This document shows, in pieces, positions 9,801-18,226 of a DNA stretch of 64,000 nucleotides. The notes beneath the pieces are model-generated. The model did not search any database. It was not told the DNA's origin and saw only the letters and a program-made list of their open reading frames with translations. The DNA comes from Paraburkholderia hiiakae. Lineage in GTDB: Bacteria; Pseudomonadota; Gammaproteobacteria; Burkholderiales; Burkholderiaceae. The translations under genes and the position numbers were made by a program. Within the stretch, counting starts at the first letter, position 1. Every line of letters begins with the position of its first letter. The DNA is taken from positions 62,001 through 126,000 of the forward strand of contig NZ_CAJHCQ010000008.1 in assembly GCF_904848665.1 (NCBI RefSeq). The letters are read 5' to 3'.

Positions 9801-10017
9801 CCGGCCGATCATGCTGACCGCGGCGGCCGCCGTGCTCGCGCTCATTCCGCTGTTGCGTTCGAACTTCTTCGGGCCGATGGCCACGGCGCTGATGGGCGGT
9901 ATCACGATTGCGACCGTGCTCACGCTGTTCTTCCTGCCCGCGGCCTACGCGGCCGCGTTCCGCGTGCGCAGCAGCGAGACTGACGAGACCGGCAACGCGC
10001 CGGAACAGGCATCATGA
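6862..10017 (+). CDS. RND multidrug efflux pump, inner-membrane permease
   Basis: 1051 residues, the normal size for AcrB-type pumps, ATG 6862 within the adaptor stop. Two repeats each have one TM helix, a large periplasmic loop and five more TM helices. The proton-relay Asp pair is present in TM4 (GLLVDDAIISVEMM, residues 417-418). The N-terminal FNLSAWALRHRALVTFL and the SEDPPFTFRVMVIQTFWPGA segment recall the TriC/MexK branch of RND pumps rather than AcrB proper; that assignment is from memory of the family. It exports hydrophobic or amphipathic compounds using the proton gradient. Middle gene of a three-gene operon; its stop overlaps the channel gene start (ATGA at 10014). Confidence 0.95.
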   Translation: MSQMTGSGPGSDHEEGRFNLSAWALRHRALVTFLVALATIFGALAYTRLAQSEDPPFTFRVMVIQTFWPGATARQVEDQVTTRIGRKLQETPYIDFLRSYSRPGESLVFFTMKDSAPVSEVRETWYQVRKKVGDIAYTLPQGVQGPFFNDEFGDVYTNIYALEGDGFSPAQLHDYADKLREQLLRVPDVGKVDYFGDPQQRIYIEIPNTQLTRLGISPTQLGQVIGAQNSVSAAGTLTTADDRVFVRPSGQYEDLGAIADTLIRVNGRTFRLGDIATIRRGYDEPLATQMRFQDQAVLGIGLTMQPGGDVIRLGKALDARVDQLRAQLPAGLKLVEVSSMPDAVSRSVDDFVEAVAEAVGIVLLVSLVSLGVRTGMVVVITIPIVLAVTSLAMYLFGIGLHKVSLGTLVLALGLLVDDAIISVEMMAVKLAQGWNRTRAAAFAYTSTAFPMLTGTLVTVSGFLPIVLARSSTGEYTRSIFQVSAIALIASWFAAVVLIPLLGYRLLPERKPDPNATHAAHGEDHEHEIYDTRFYRRLRGWIAWCIERHAIVLILTIALFVAALACFKLVPQQFFPSSDRPELLVDVRLPESASIDATLRQTKHLEAAIKGRPEIDHFIDFVGTGAPRFYLPLDQQLQQPNFAQFVITTKSVEDREKLASWLEPMLRDTFPAIRTRLSRLENGPPVGYPVQFRVSGDDIPTVRDIANKVAATLRADPRTDNVNFDWDEPAGRSLHFQIDQQKARALNVSSQDIANFLQMTYSGYTVTQFRERDKLIGVDLRSPTAERVDPARLLTLAMPTPNGPVPLGALGHLANDLEYGVIWSRDRQPTITVQSDVRAGAQGIDVTHALDRKLESIKQALPPGYHIEVGGSVEESAKGQASIFAQLPVLAIAVLTLLMIQLQSLTRVLMVVLTAPLGLIGVVIALLAFRQPFGFVAMLGVIAMFGIIMRNSVILVDQIETDIRAGHKRFDAVVGATVRRFRPIMLTAAAAVLALIPLLRSNFFGPMATALMGGITIATVLTLFFLPAAYAAAFRVRSSETDETGNAPEQAS

Positions 10018-11597
10018 AGATGGCTCCTTTGACTTCGCCGTCGAGCGCGCGCAACCCGGCGCGCTCGCACGCAACACGTTCGGCGTTCGCGCCCCGTTCG
10101 CTGGCCGCATGCGTCGCGCTCGCGCTGGCAGGCTGCGCGATGGGGCCGACAGGTGAGCCGCCCGCCATGCCACAGCCAGAGCACTACGGCACCGAGGCGC
10201 AACCGACACAGACCGTCGCCGCCCAGGGCGTCGCCCAGCAGTTCGTAACGGGCGCGGAACCGGTGCCGCAATGGTGGACGCTCTATGGCTCCGACGCGCT
10301 CGATGCGCTCGTGAACGAGGGTCTCGCCAACAGCCCGAATCTCGCTGCCGCCGACCACAACCTGCAAGCCGCGCGCGAGCAGTTGCGCGGCCAGATCGGC
10401 AGCTCGCTCCTGCCGACCGTCGATGCCATCGGGATCGCGCAGCGTCAGCAGCAGCCCGCGATTCCGCAGTTCGGCATCGACCAGTTGCAATATGCGATTT
10501 TCGCGGGCTTGATCGACGTTCGCTATACCTTCGACGTGTTCGGCGCGACCCGCCTGAACAACGCGGCGCTCGCCTCGCGCGTGAACGTGCAGGCGTTCCA
10601 GTTCGAGGCCGCGCAGCGCGCGCTCGCGGCGAACATCGTGGCGAGCGCGCTCGGCGCAGCGACGCTGCAAGCGCAGATCGACACGACCGAGCAACTGATT
10701 GCGCTCGCCAACGCGCAGGCCGACGACGTGCAAAAACGCTACGCGCTCGGCTCCGCGTCGCGCACCGATTCTCTGAGCGCGCAGCAGAGCGCCGCCTCGC
10801 TCGCAGCGAATCTACCGGGGCTGCGCCAGCAATGGACCGCGCAGCGCCATGCGCTGGCCGTGCTGATCGGCCGGACGCCCGACCAGGCGCCGCCGGACCT
10901 CGATCTCGCCAGCCTGACCTTGCCCGCACAGGTGCCCGTCGCCATCCCTTCAGAACTCCTGAGAACCCGTCCTGACATCGAAGCCGCCGAAGCCACGCTC
11001 AAGGCTGCCGCAGCCGGTGTCGGCGCCGCGACCGCGCAGATGTACCCAAGCATCACGCTTTCGGCGGCGTTCGGCCAGGGCGGCTTCAGTTGGCCCGTGG
11101 TCACGTCGGGCGCGGGCGCGCTGTGGGCAATCGGCGCTTCGCTTTCGCAGCCGATCTTTCATGGCGGCGCACTCCTCGCGCAGAAGCGCGCGGCGATGCA
11201 GTCGTACGAGGCGGCCAACGACACATACAAGCAAACGGTGCTCACAGCGTTCCAGGATGTCGCCGACCGTCTCGCGGCACTCGAGCACGACGCCCAGGCC
11301 CTCGACGCGGCGAGTACCTCGGCGCGCACCGCCCAAGGCGTCTATGAGGACACCAACGCGCGCTACAAGCTGGGCGCCGTGCCGTGGTACGCGGTGCGCC
11401 AAAGCGAACAGCAATGGCGTAACGCGCGGCTCGACGAAATCCGCTATCGCGGCACGCGGCTTTCCGATACGGCCGCCCTCTTCCAGGCGATGGGCAATCC
11501 GCCGGTCAACCCGGCGACACTCGGGAGCGGGCGCGCCGCAGACACGGCCGCGGCGGCGCCAGTATCGGACGCTAGCGCCGCCGCGCGGGGCAAGTAA
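10014..11597 (+). CDS. NodT-family outer-membrane efflux lipoprotein (RND channel)
   Basis: 527 residues starting at ATG 10014, four bases inside the pump gene. The signal VALALAGCAMG carries a lipobox (LAGC) after an unusually long N-region of about 30 residues. Two repeats of the outer-membrane efflux protein domain follow, with WWTLYGSDALDALVNEGL at the start, the long periplasmic helices, and the family hallmark SELLRTRPDIEAAEATLKAA in the middle; the second half ends near YKLGAVPWYAVRQSEQQW. It forms the trimeric channel that completes the tripartite pump. Last gene of the operon. Confidence 0.93.
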   Translation: MKMAPLTSPSSARNPARSHATRSAFAPRSLAACVALALAGCAMGPTGEPPAMPQPEHYGTEAQPTQTVAAQGVAQQFVTGAEPVPQWWTLYGSDALDALVNEGLANSPNLAAADHNLQAAREQLRGQIGSSLLPTVDAIGIAQRQQQPAIPQFGIDQLQYAIFAGLIDVRYTFDVFGATRLNNAALASRVNVQAFQFEAAQRALAANIVASALGAATLQAQIDTTEQLIALANAQADDVQKRYALGSASRTDSLSAQQSAASLAANLPGLRQQWTAQRHALAVLIGRTPDQAPPDLDLASLTLPAQVPVAIPSELLRTRPDIEAAEATLKAAAAGVGAATAQMYPSITLSAAFGQGGFSWPVVTSGAGALWAIGASLSQPIFHGGALLAQKRAAMQSYEAANDTYKQTVLTAFQDVADRLAALEHDAQALDAASTSARTAQGVYEDTNARYKLGAVPWYAVRQSEQQWRNARLDEIRYRGTRLSDTAALFQAMGNPPVNPATLGSGRAADTAAAAPVSDASAAARGK

Positions 11598-11683
11598 CGC
11601 TCGCGGTTTTGCGTGCGCTTCGCGATACCATGATCGGCAGCGCGCCGTGCGAGATGGCGCATTCGCTTCACGGAGACGACACC

Positions 11684-12304
11684 ATGCCCCGCCCTTCGCT
11701 CGACTTCTGGTTCGACCTCGCCAGCAACTACAGCTATTTGAGCGTGATGCGCATCGAAGCGCTTGCCGGGCGTGCCGGCGTGGCGGTGCGCTGGCGCCCC
11801 TTCCTGCTTGGCCCTATTCTCGACGCACTCGGCTGGGAAGGTCCGCCCTTCGTCGTGCAGAAGGAAAAAGGCGCCTATGTTTGGCAGGACATGCGTCGGC
11901 AGTGCCGCAAATACGCGCTGCCGTGGCAACAGCCCAGCGAGTTTCCCCGCCGCACCGTGCTCGCAACACGCATTGCCGTGCTCGCCGCCGACGAACCGTG
12001 GTTGCCCGACTGGTGCCGCGCCGTCATGACGCGCAACTATGGCGACGACGGTGAGGTCGATTCGCCCGACGTGGTCGCACAAATGCTCACCGCATTGGGG
12101 CTGCCAGCACAGCGACTCATCGAGGAAGCCAGCAGCGATGCGAACCGGCAGCGGCTGCGCGAGCGGACCCAGGCGGCTCGCGACCTCGGTATCTTCGGCG
12201 CGCCCACGTTTTTCGTCGGCGAGGACATGTACTGGGGCAATGACCGGCTGGAAGACGCCATCGAAGCGGCGCGCTGTGCGCCGCAGAACCAGGACATCGC
12301 CTAG
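11684..12304 (+). CDS. 2-hydroxychromene-2-carboxylate isomerase-like (DsbA-fold) protein
   Basis: 206 residues from ATG 11684 with CGGAGA about ten bases upstream. The opening LDFWFDLASNYSYLSVMRIE is typical of HCCA isomerases (kappa-GST-like, thioredoxin fold with inserted helices), where the Ser in SxYSYL is the glutathione-contacting residue. Further matches are WRPFLLGPIL and the closing GIFGAPTFFVGEDMYWGNDRL with its cis-Pro. In known cases the enzyme isomerises a bicyclic intermediate of naphthalene-type degradation, but no such pathway is nearby, so the physiological substrate is open. Cytoplasmic, monocistronic, about 85 bases after the efflux operon. Confidence 0.88.
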   Translation: MPRPSLDFWFDLASNYSYLSVMRIEALAGRAGVAVRWRPFLLGPILDALGWEGPPFVVQKEKGAYVWQDMRRQCRKYALPWQQPSEFPRRTVLATRIAVLAADEPWLPDWCRAVMTRNYGDDGEVDSPDVVAQMLTALGLPAQRLIEEASSDANRQRLRERTQAARDLGIFGAPTFFVGEDMYWGNDRLEDAIEAARCAPQNQDIA

Positions 12305-12536
12305 CCCTCGCCCCCACTTCCGTCGTTGTTCTGTCAGGAATTTCTGGCCCTGATTTTCAAGACAGAGCTGATACACTGCGCCGTAACGTGAGTCAGGTTT
12401 TTCTGACTTCACCTCCACACAACGATTCGTATTCCTACTTATTTATAAGCAACCCCATCGGAGAGGGAGACGCTTCATCCGAACGGCCCGAGCCGTAGGA
12501 AAGGCGCGACGCACGACAACCTGAGAGATCACGATC

Positions 12537-12959
12537 ATGGGACATCAAGCAAAGCGAGGTATTTGCTTCGTACTATTAATTATTTCCTGCGCCGCCGCTC
12601 ATGCCGCCCTGGACTGCGAGGGCTCGCACGGCGGCTTCCGCTTCCAGACCGACGATGGCTGGACCGGCACCGACAAGCTCGAGCACTTTGCGGTGTCCAT
12701 GCCGTTCGGCGCGCTCGGAGGCTGGCTCACGCGCGACACGGACCACCCTGTCGTGTATGGCACGCTGATCGGCACGGTGCCGGGACTCCTGAAGGAAACG
12801 CTCGACGGCACCTGCCGTACCGACGGCTTCTCCTACAAGGATCTGTTCGCCGATGCGCTCGGCGCACTCACGGGCGCGTGGCTCGCGCATTGGGCCGTCA
12901 CGTATTCGCGCGGTTCGCACAGCCAAACCTTCGGACTGCGTTACGACAACGTGTTTTGA
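12537..12959 (+). CDS. YfiM-like small exported/membrane protein
   Basis: 140 residues with a signal peptide (GICFVLLIISCAAAHAA). The mature part has GWTGTDKLEHFAVSMPFGALGGWL, then TLIGTVPGLLKETLDG and FADALGALTGAWLAHW. The Asp-Lys-x-x-H-F element followed by Gly-rich hydrophobic helices and a K-E pair resembles YfiM/VanZ-like proteins of unknown function. It likely lies in or at the membrane, facing the periplasm. The 230-base leader upstream has a weak promoter-like AT-rich stretch near 12345-12450. It is convergent with mrcA. Confidence 0.6.
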   Translation: MGHQAKRGICFVLLIISCAAAHAALDCEGSHGGFRFQTDDGWTGTDKLEHFAVSMPFGALGGWLTRDTDHPVVYGTLIGTVPGLLKETLDGTCRTDGFSYKDLFADALGALTGAWLAHWAVTYSRGSHSQTFGLRYDNVF

Positions 12960-13058
12960 CGCGCACTGCCTCATGCGGTTCGCCTGCGCACAAAGCCTTT
13001 GGCGTCAGGCAGTTAGCTTCGATATCCCAGGGTTATGAACAGGGGCTTCAACAAAAAC

Positions 13059-13115
13059 TGTGGAAAACTCAGCGCGGAAGTTACCCACAGATTTTGTTGG
13101 CAGACCTGTGGAAAA
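13059..13115. other. Cluster of three DnaA-box-like nonamers
   Basis: TGTGGAAAA occurs at 13059-13067 and again at 13107-13115 (reverse complement TTTTCCACA, which fits the relaxed DnaA box TTWTNCACA), and TTACCCACA at 13081-13089 differs from TTATCCACA by one base. All lie in the 270-base gap between convergent genes. No replication or partition gene is nearby, so an origin is unlikely; a DnaA-titrating or regulatory site is possible, as is chance. Confidence 0.35.
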
Positions 13116-13171
13116 GCCCTGGAAAGCTCAACCAACTCCTTGGCCCACAAGGAAATTCTGCTCATCAAACA

Positions 13172-13205
13172 AAACACGGCGCGCCGTTGCCGACGCGCCG
13201 TGTTT
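13172..13205 (-). terminator. Intrinsic terminator of mrcA
   Basis: A 12-bp perfect stem (AAACACGGCGCG / CGCGCCGTGTTT) with a 10-base loop lies 27 bases after the mrcA stop. Read on the minus strand it runs into GTTTTGTTTGATG, a T-rich tract. Confidence 0.8.
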
Positions 13206-13231
13206 ATCCTGCAGAACTCAACAAACCAGAA

Positions 13232-15760
13232 TCAGGGCTTGTTCGATTCGAACAGATCCATGATCTGCTTCTTTTCCGTCGTGGTGACGCTCGGTGGCGT
13301 CATCCCGCCCGGGCCCATGGTGCCGGTCGCGCCGCTCGCATCGCTCGCAGCACCCGCCGGATTCGCCGAGTCCAGACCGATGCTCGCCACGAAGCCGTTA
13401 CCCGGCGTCATGTCCGAGAAGTACAGTTCGTCGTTGATCGTCGTGAGGCCCTCGGGCATCACCGGCTCTTCCTGCGGCACGCCGCGCAGCGCGCGCTGCA
13501 TGTACTCCACCCAGATCGGCAGCGCGAGCTGCGCGCCGAATTCGCGGCTGCCAAGGCTCTTCGGCTGGTCGTAGCCCATCCACGCCACGGCAACCAGCGT
13601 GCGCTGATAACCCGCGAACCAGCCGTCCTTGGCGTCGTTGGTCGTACCGGTCTTGCCCTGCAGGTCGTTGCGATGGAGCACGTTGGTGCCCGCGCCCGTA
13701 CCCGCCGTCGCCACCGAGTGCAGCAGGCTGTTCATCACGAACGCGTTGCGCGGCGAGAGCGTTTGCGGCGCATTCTGGCCCGCCACGAGCGGCTGCGCGC
13801 GCAGGACAGGCTGGCCGCGCGCGTCGTCGACCTCGGCGATCAGATACGGGTTGATGCGATAGCCGCCGTTCGCGAACACGCTGTACGCGCCCGCCGACTG
13901 CAGCGGCGTGACGAGGCCCGCGCCGAGCGCCATCGGCAGGTACGGCGGGGTCTTGTCCGCGTCGAAACCGAAGCGCTGCGTCACGTAGTCCTGCGCGTAC
14001 TTCGTGCCGATGTACGAAAGGATGCGGATCGACACGAGGTTCTTCGACTTCTGCAGCGCGAGGCGCATCGACATCGGGCCTTCGGGCTGGTCGTCGTCCT
14101 TCGGCTCCCACGCATCGCCGCCCGGCGTGCTGGGGGGAAAGTACAGCGGCGCGTCGTTGATGATCGTCGCCGGTCCAAGGCCCTTTTCCAGCGAGGCCGA
14201 GTAGATGAACGGCTTGAAGCTCGAGCCCGGCTGACGCCACGCCTGCGTGATGTGATTGAACTTGTTCTTGTTGAAGTCGAAGCCACCGATGAGCGCACGG
14301 ATCGCGCCGTCCTGCGGCGTGAGCGAGACGAGCGCGCCTTCTACCTGCGGCAATTGCGTGATCTGCCAGTTGCCCTTCGCATCCTCCATCAGGCGCACGA
14401 TTGAACCCGGGCGAATGCGCAGCGCCTGCGAGGCGCGCGGCGAGAGCGCGGCCGCGACAAAGCGCAGGCCCTCGCCCGTCACCGTCACCGCGGTGCCGTC
14501 GAGTTGTTGCGCCATCACCGACTTCGGACCCGCGTCGGTCACGACCGCCGAAACGAGGTCGCCGTTGTCCGGGTGGTCGGTGAGCGCGTCTTCGATAGCC
14601 TGCTCGCGGTCGTCGCCGTCGGCGGGCAGTTGCACGAAGCCTTCCGGTCCGCGATAGCCGTGGCGGCGCTCGTAGTCCATCACGCCCTTGCGCACGGCCG
14701 CGTAGGCGGCGTCCTGGTCGGCGGAATCGATCGTCGTCGTGACAGTGAGGCCGCGCGTATAGGTCTCGTCCTTGTACTGCGCGTACATCATCTGGCGCAC
14801 CATTTCCGCGACGTATTCGGCGTGCACGTTGTACTCGGTGCCAGCGGTCTTCGTCTGCAGCGGTTCCTTGATCGCTTCGTCGTACTGCGCCTGCGTGATG
14901 TAGCCGAGGTCGAGCATGCGCTTGAGGATGTACTCCTGGCGAATCCTCGCGCGGTGCGGATTGACGATCGGGTTATACGCCGAAGGCGCCTTCGGCAGAC
15001 CCGCGAGCATCGCGGCCTGGGCGAGCGTAATGTCCTTCAGGTCCTTGCCGAAGTACACGCGCGCCGCCGCCGAAAAACCGTAGGCACGCTGACCCAGATA
15101 AATCTGGTTCATGTACAGCTCGAGAATCTGGTCCTTCGTGAGCGCGCGCTCGATTTTGTAGGCGAGCAGCATCTCGTAAACCTTACGCGTGTAGGTCTTC
15201 TCGCTCGAAAGGAAGAAGTTGCGCGCAACCTGCATCGTGATCGTGCTCGCTCCCTGCGAGGCGCCGCCGTGCATCAGGTCCGCCACGCCCGCGCGCAGGA
15301 TACCGACGAAGTCCACACCGCCGTGCTCGTAGAACCGGTAGTCCTCGATGGCGAGCACCGCCTTCTTCTGGATGTCAGGAATATCCTGGAAACGCATGAG
15401 CTGACGACGCTCTTCGCCGAACTCGCCGATCAGCACGTGATCGGCGGTATAGATGCGCAGCGGCACCTTGGGCTGATAGTGGGTGAGCGCGTCGAGCGAT
15501 GGCAACTGCGGCTCCATCACGACGAGCGCGTACCCCACGAGCAGCGCACCCACCACGCAGAGCGTGCCGACCAGGCCGACGAACCAGAGCGCGAGCGTCG
15601 TGCCGATGGAGCGCCGCTTCGGGCTGCCATCGCGCGGCCCGTTGCCGTCGGACCCACCGCCCGATTCAGGCCGGCGAGGCGGCTGGCGCCCGTTGTTGAA
15701 GGAGGGTTCCCGATCTTCGTTCGGGTACTGCGGTGAAGGCGGTCGTTTGATGATAGGCAT
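13232..15760 (-). CDS. mrcA: Penicillin-binding protein 1A (bifunctional glycosyltransferase/transpeptidase)
   Basis: 842 residues. The order is: a Pro/Arg-rich cytoplasmic tail (1-50), one TM helix (LALWFVGLVGTLCVVGALL), then the GT51 domain with EDYRFYEHGGVD (catalytic Glu), GASQGASTITMQVARNFFL and KIERALTKDQILELYMNQIY. An OB-like insert follows, then the transpeptidase domain with the SxxK motif PGSSFKPFIYSASLEKG, SxN motif QKSKNLVSIR and KTG motif LQGKTGTTNDAKDGWF. All catalytic motifs are intact. It polymerises and cross-links peptidoglycan strands from the outer face of the inner membrane. It is monocistronic with its own terminator; ATG 15760 opens directly into the tail. Confidence 0.95.
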   Translation of the reverse strand: MPIIKRPPSPQYPNEDREPSFNNGRQPPRRPESGGGSDGNGPRDGSPKRRSIGTTLALWFVGLVGTLCVVGALLVGYALVVMEPQLPSLDALTHYQPKVPLRIYTADHVLIGEFGEERRQLMRFQDIPDIQKKAVLAIEDYRFYEHGGVDFVGILRAGVADLMHGGASQGASTITMQVARNFFLSSEKTYTRKVYEMLLAYKIERALTKDQILELYMNQIYLGQRAYGFSAAARVYFGKDLKDITLAQAAMLAGLPKAPSAYNPIVNPHRARIRQEYILKRMLDLGYITQAQYDEAIKEPLQTKTAGTEYNVHAEYVAEMVRQMMYAQYKDETYTRGLTVTTTIDSADQDAAYAAVRKGVMDYERRHGYRGPEGFVQLPADGDDREQAIEDALTDHPDNGDLVSAVVTDAGPKSVMAQQLDGTAVTVTGEGLRFVAAALSPRASQALRIRPGSIVRLMEDAKGNWQITQLPQVEGALVSLTPQDGAIRALIGGFDFNKNKFNHITQAWRQPGSSFKPFIYSASLEKGLGPATIINDAPLYFPPSTPGGDAWEPKDDDQPEGPMSMRLALQKSKNLVSIRILSYIGTKYAQDYVTQRFGFDADKTPPYLPMALGAGLVTPLQSAGAYSVFANGGYRINPYLIAEVDDARGQPVLRAQPLVAGQNAPQTLSPRNAFVMNSLLHSVATAGTGAGTNVLHRNDLQGKTGTTNDAKDGWFAGYQRTLVAVAWMGYDQPKSLGSREFGAQLALPIWVEYMQRALRGVPQEEPVMPEGLTTINDELYFSDMTPGNGFVASIGLDSANPAGAASDASGATGTMGPGGMTPPSVTTTEKKQIMDLFESNKP

Positions 15761-16360
15761 GACTGGAATGATGGGCGCGTCTCGCGCGCGCCGACTGCGC
15801 GCAACTCGCGCGCATGGATCTCGACCACGGCGTCATGGCGCCAATGCGGCATACGACGTCGCCGGCTCAAGCCCGGCGACGCGGCGCGACCGGCAACGCC
15901 CCCGTCCGGCCGCGCGGCGCGCACGACGGCACGCCACAGGCGAATACACGCCCGTTCAGGCGCCATTCGCGAAATGTAACAGCGCATTCTAAAGAAATCG
16001 CGGGCGGCGGGTCGCGCTTTTTTTGTAAGAGTTTCTTGGGAAACGCTCCCTGCCCGATTTTTTGCGAGCCAGACGCTCACTTGCGCTGATCGCGGCTTTA
16101 TGCGCGAAAATTTTCGTCACTTCGGCATCTGTCAGGCAACAAATGACACGATTTCGCGTAAACAGCGGCAAATTCTTGCAGGCAGGGTTGTTCCCATCCG
16201 AGCACCTTCCGATTGCGCATCGGCGCACTCGTCTTATCATGGAAGATCTGCTACACGCCCCTGTTCGCGCCGAGGCAAGCCCGCATTAATTCTTACAAAT
16301 TGCTGTGGCGCAGCCAGGAAAACCGACGTCATACGAAGCCGATCCAACGGCCCGTCGATC
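15761..16360. other. 600-base stretch without a convincing gene
   Basis: This divergent region separates mrcA from the RHH-like gene. It must hold both promoters. The part 16010-16170 is clearly less GC-rich (T-run at 16018-16024, several AT clusters). Open frames here have no ribosome site, no family resemblance and poor codon bias. I see no RNA gene or repeat. Confidence 0.5.
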
Positions 16361-17020
16361 ATGAACAAGCCTAGCGAACGCATCGTCGTCTTCGTCACGC
16401 CCGCGCAAAAGCGCGCGATCGCCGCTACTGCCGACGAGCTTGGCATCAGCATTAGCGAACTCATGCGCCGCGCCGTGATCGCGTTCAGCGCCACGAGCGA
16501 TCAGGTGAAAGCGGCGAGCATTGTCGACCGGCTAAACGCGCCGCGTCAGCCCGACGCGCTTGCCCAGGTGCTGAAAAAAGCGGCGAGGCCGCTGCGCGCG
16601 GGCCGTTCGGGCGCGATCCGACCACCCGCGGGCGCGGTGGCGGCCATCGGTGCGGACCAAGCGAACCCAGACGCGCAGCTAGATGATGCGCACGCAAATA
16701 GCGAGGCGGCTGCGACCATTCACGATGGCGCCACCCATGAGGAAGCGCCTCAAGCGCCAAGCGCTCCCCTGCCCGCCACGCACACCGATGAACCGGACGT
16801 GAACCATGCCGCACACGAAATCGCCCAGGCTGTGGCCCGACTCAGCGCCGAAGCAGCCGCCGCAGCGGAAAGCGCCGCGCGCGACACGGCCGCCGCGCAA
16901 TCGCTGGACGTCCAGCCGCTGCAGCCGCTAAGTTCGGCGCCCTTCGCACGCTCGCGGCGCACCGCAAGCGGCGAGGCCCACAGCGACGACGGCGCGCCCG
17001 AAGGCGGCAAATTCGCCTGA
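16361..17020 (+). CDS. RHH-like DNA-binding N-terminus with long disordered tail
   Basis: 219 residues from ATG 16361. Residues 4-45 (ERIVVFVTPAQKRAIAATAD then ELGISISELMRRAVIAF) have the strand-helix-helix layout of a ribbon-helix-helix domain, with alternating residues in the strand and S-E-L-M-R-R-A in helix 2. The remaining 170 residues are Ala/Pro/Gln/Asp-rich and look unstructured. It may be a small DNA-binding regulator or nucleoid-associated protein. The ribosome site is weak, so the start is not certain. It is followed by a perfect 24-bp palindrome at 17071-17094. Confidence 0.55.
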   Translation: MNKPSERIVVFVTPAQKRAIAATADELGISISELMRRAVIAFSATSDQVKAASIVDRLNAPRQPDALAQVLKKAARPLRAGRSGAIRPPAGAVAAIGADQANPDAQLDDAHANSEAAATIHDGATHEEAPQAPSAPLPATHTDEPDVNHAAHEIAQAVARLSAEAAAAAESAARDTAAAQSLDVQPLQPLSSAPFARSRRTASGEAHSDDGAPEGGKFA

Positions 17021-17416
17021 CAGAGGCCGCAGCTGCGCCGCCATACACACCCGTCACAGTCGGCTTAACACCCGCTTACGCGCGCGTAAGCGGGCTGTGG
17101 ATGGCCGCTTCCTTTAAGTCCCTTTTAAGACGGGCCGTGGTGTAATATCCGCGATCGATGGCGGCGCGCGGCCTGCAGCGGTGCTCCGAGCCGCGCAGCC
17201 AGCCCTCGTCCTGAAGAACACACGCGTGCAAGAAAACGCGATCACGCTATTGCATTTGCCGCACTCACCCCGATTTGCGCGGTGCATACGCGCCAGGCGC
17301 AAAGCGGCGTAAGCTGGCAGATGGATCAGCCGTAGCCAGCCAGCCGGCGCGTGAGCGCAAACCGCATGCACGCACCTCGGCCCACCATGGCCGATTTCAT
17401 TTCACTGGAGGAATTC
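17021..17416. other. 396-base intergenic region with a palindrome and PspA promoter
   Basis: No gene is convincing here. It contains the 24-bp palindrome (17071-17094), a TTTAAG/CTTTTAAG pair at 17113-17128 and a TAATAT element near 17140 that could be the promoter of the PspA-like gene. Confidence 0.45.
17071..17094. other. 24-bp perfect palindrome
   Basis: CCCGCTTACGCG followed by its exact reverse complement, with no spacer, 50 bases after the stop of the RHH-like gene. No T-tract follows, so it could be a GC-rich transcription stop relying on other signals or a dimer binding site. Confidence 0.55.
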
Positions 17417-18097
17417 ATGTCGCTTTTCGACTCCATCTCCCGCACTGTCAAGGGCCTGCTCAACGACGCGGCCGACTCGGTGCAGGATCCGTCGCGCGAC
17501 GCGCGCCAGATCGTGCGTGAGCTCGACGACAGCATCGCCCGCGCGGAGAACTCGCTCGTCGAGATCCAGGCGCAGGTCGCGACGCAGCAAAGCAAGCGCG
17601 ACGTGGCCGCCGACAAGGCGAAGAAGTACGAAGACGGCGCGAAGCGAGCGCTGCAATCGGGCGACGAAGCACTCGCGCGCGAAGCACTCGGCGCGCAGCA
17701 AACCGCCGAAGGCGAACGCGACGCGCTCGCGGGCGAACTCGCGAAACTCGAACCGTCGGTCGACCAACTGAAGCAGCAGATCGACGACATGCGCCAGCGT
17801 CGCAACGACCTGAACGCGCGCTCGAACATCCTGCAGGCGAAGCAGCAGATCGCCCAGGCGAAGGATGTCGCGGCCACGGCGCTAGGCGGCATCGGCGGCA
17901 AGAATCTCGATGGCGACTTCCAGAAGCTGGAAGAGAAGGTCGCGCTTTCGAACGCGCGCTCGGACGCCCGGCTGAGTTCGTCCGACCAGTCGAGCGGCAA
18001 GGCGCTCGAGGACAAGCTTGCGGCGCTCAACAAGGGTCCGTCGGTAGACGAGCGCCTCGAGGCGCTCAAGAAGCAGATGAACACGCCGGCACAATAA
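17417..18097 (+). CDS. PspA/IM30 family protein
   Basis: 226 residues from ATG 17417, chosen for its GGAGG five bases upstream. The sequence starts SLFDSISRTVKGLLNDAADS with an amphipathic helix, then has long coiled-coil helices (ARQIVRELDDSIARAENSLV; QQSKRDVAADKAKKYEDGAK; LEPSVDQLKQQIDDMRQRR), as in PspA and Vipp1/IM30. Such proteins bind the inner leaflet of stressed membranes and assemble into rings or rods. The E. coli partners pspBC and pspF are absent; instead a TPR membrane protein follows 130 bases downstream on the same strand and may be the local partner. Confidence 0.85.
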   Translation: MSLFDSISRTVKGLLNDAADSVQDPSRDARQIVRELDDSIARAENSLVEIQAQVATQQSKRDVAADKAKKYEDGAKRALQSGDEALAREALGAQQTAEGERDALAGELAKLEPSVDQLKQQIDDMRQRRNDLNARSNILQAKQQIAQAKDVAATALGGIGGKNLDGDFQKLEEKVALSNARSDARLSSSDQSSGKALEDKLAALNKGPSVDERLEALKKQMNTPAQ

Positions 18098-18226
18098 GCG
18101 CGCCGGAGTGCTGGATGCGACGCGGCATGGGCCATGCTGCCGGCACAGTGTCAGCAGACGCCTGATCGCGCCGCATCCTCGTATCGAATGCCATGGAGAC
18201 GGGCGTCAATCCGCCCGGCCTGCAAC

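Noticed and set aside
13059..13115. Replication origin
   Set aside because: The DnaA-like boxes are few, there is no AT-rich unwinding region and no dnaA, dnaN, repA or parAB gene nearby.
12563..14404. 613-residue plus-strand frame covering the region from the YfiM-like gene into mrcA
   Set aside because: It is an antisense shadow of PBP1A with no ribosome site or recognisable domain.
15989..16240. 83-residue minus-strand frame in the gap upstream of mrcA
   Set aside because: No ribosome site, no domain, Cys/Arg/Lys-rich composition unlike the neighbours.
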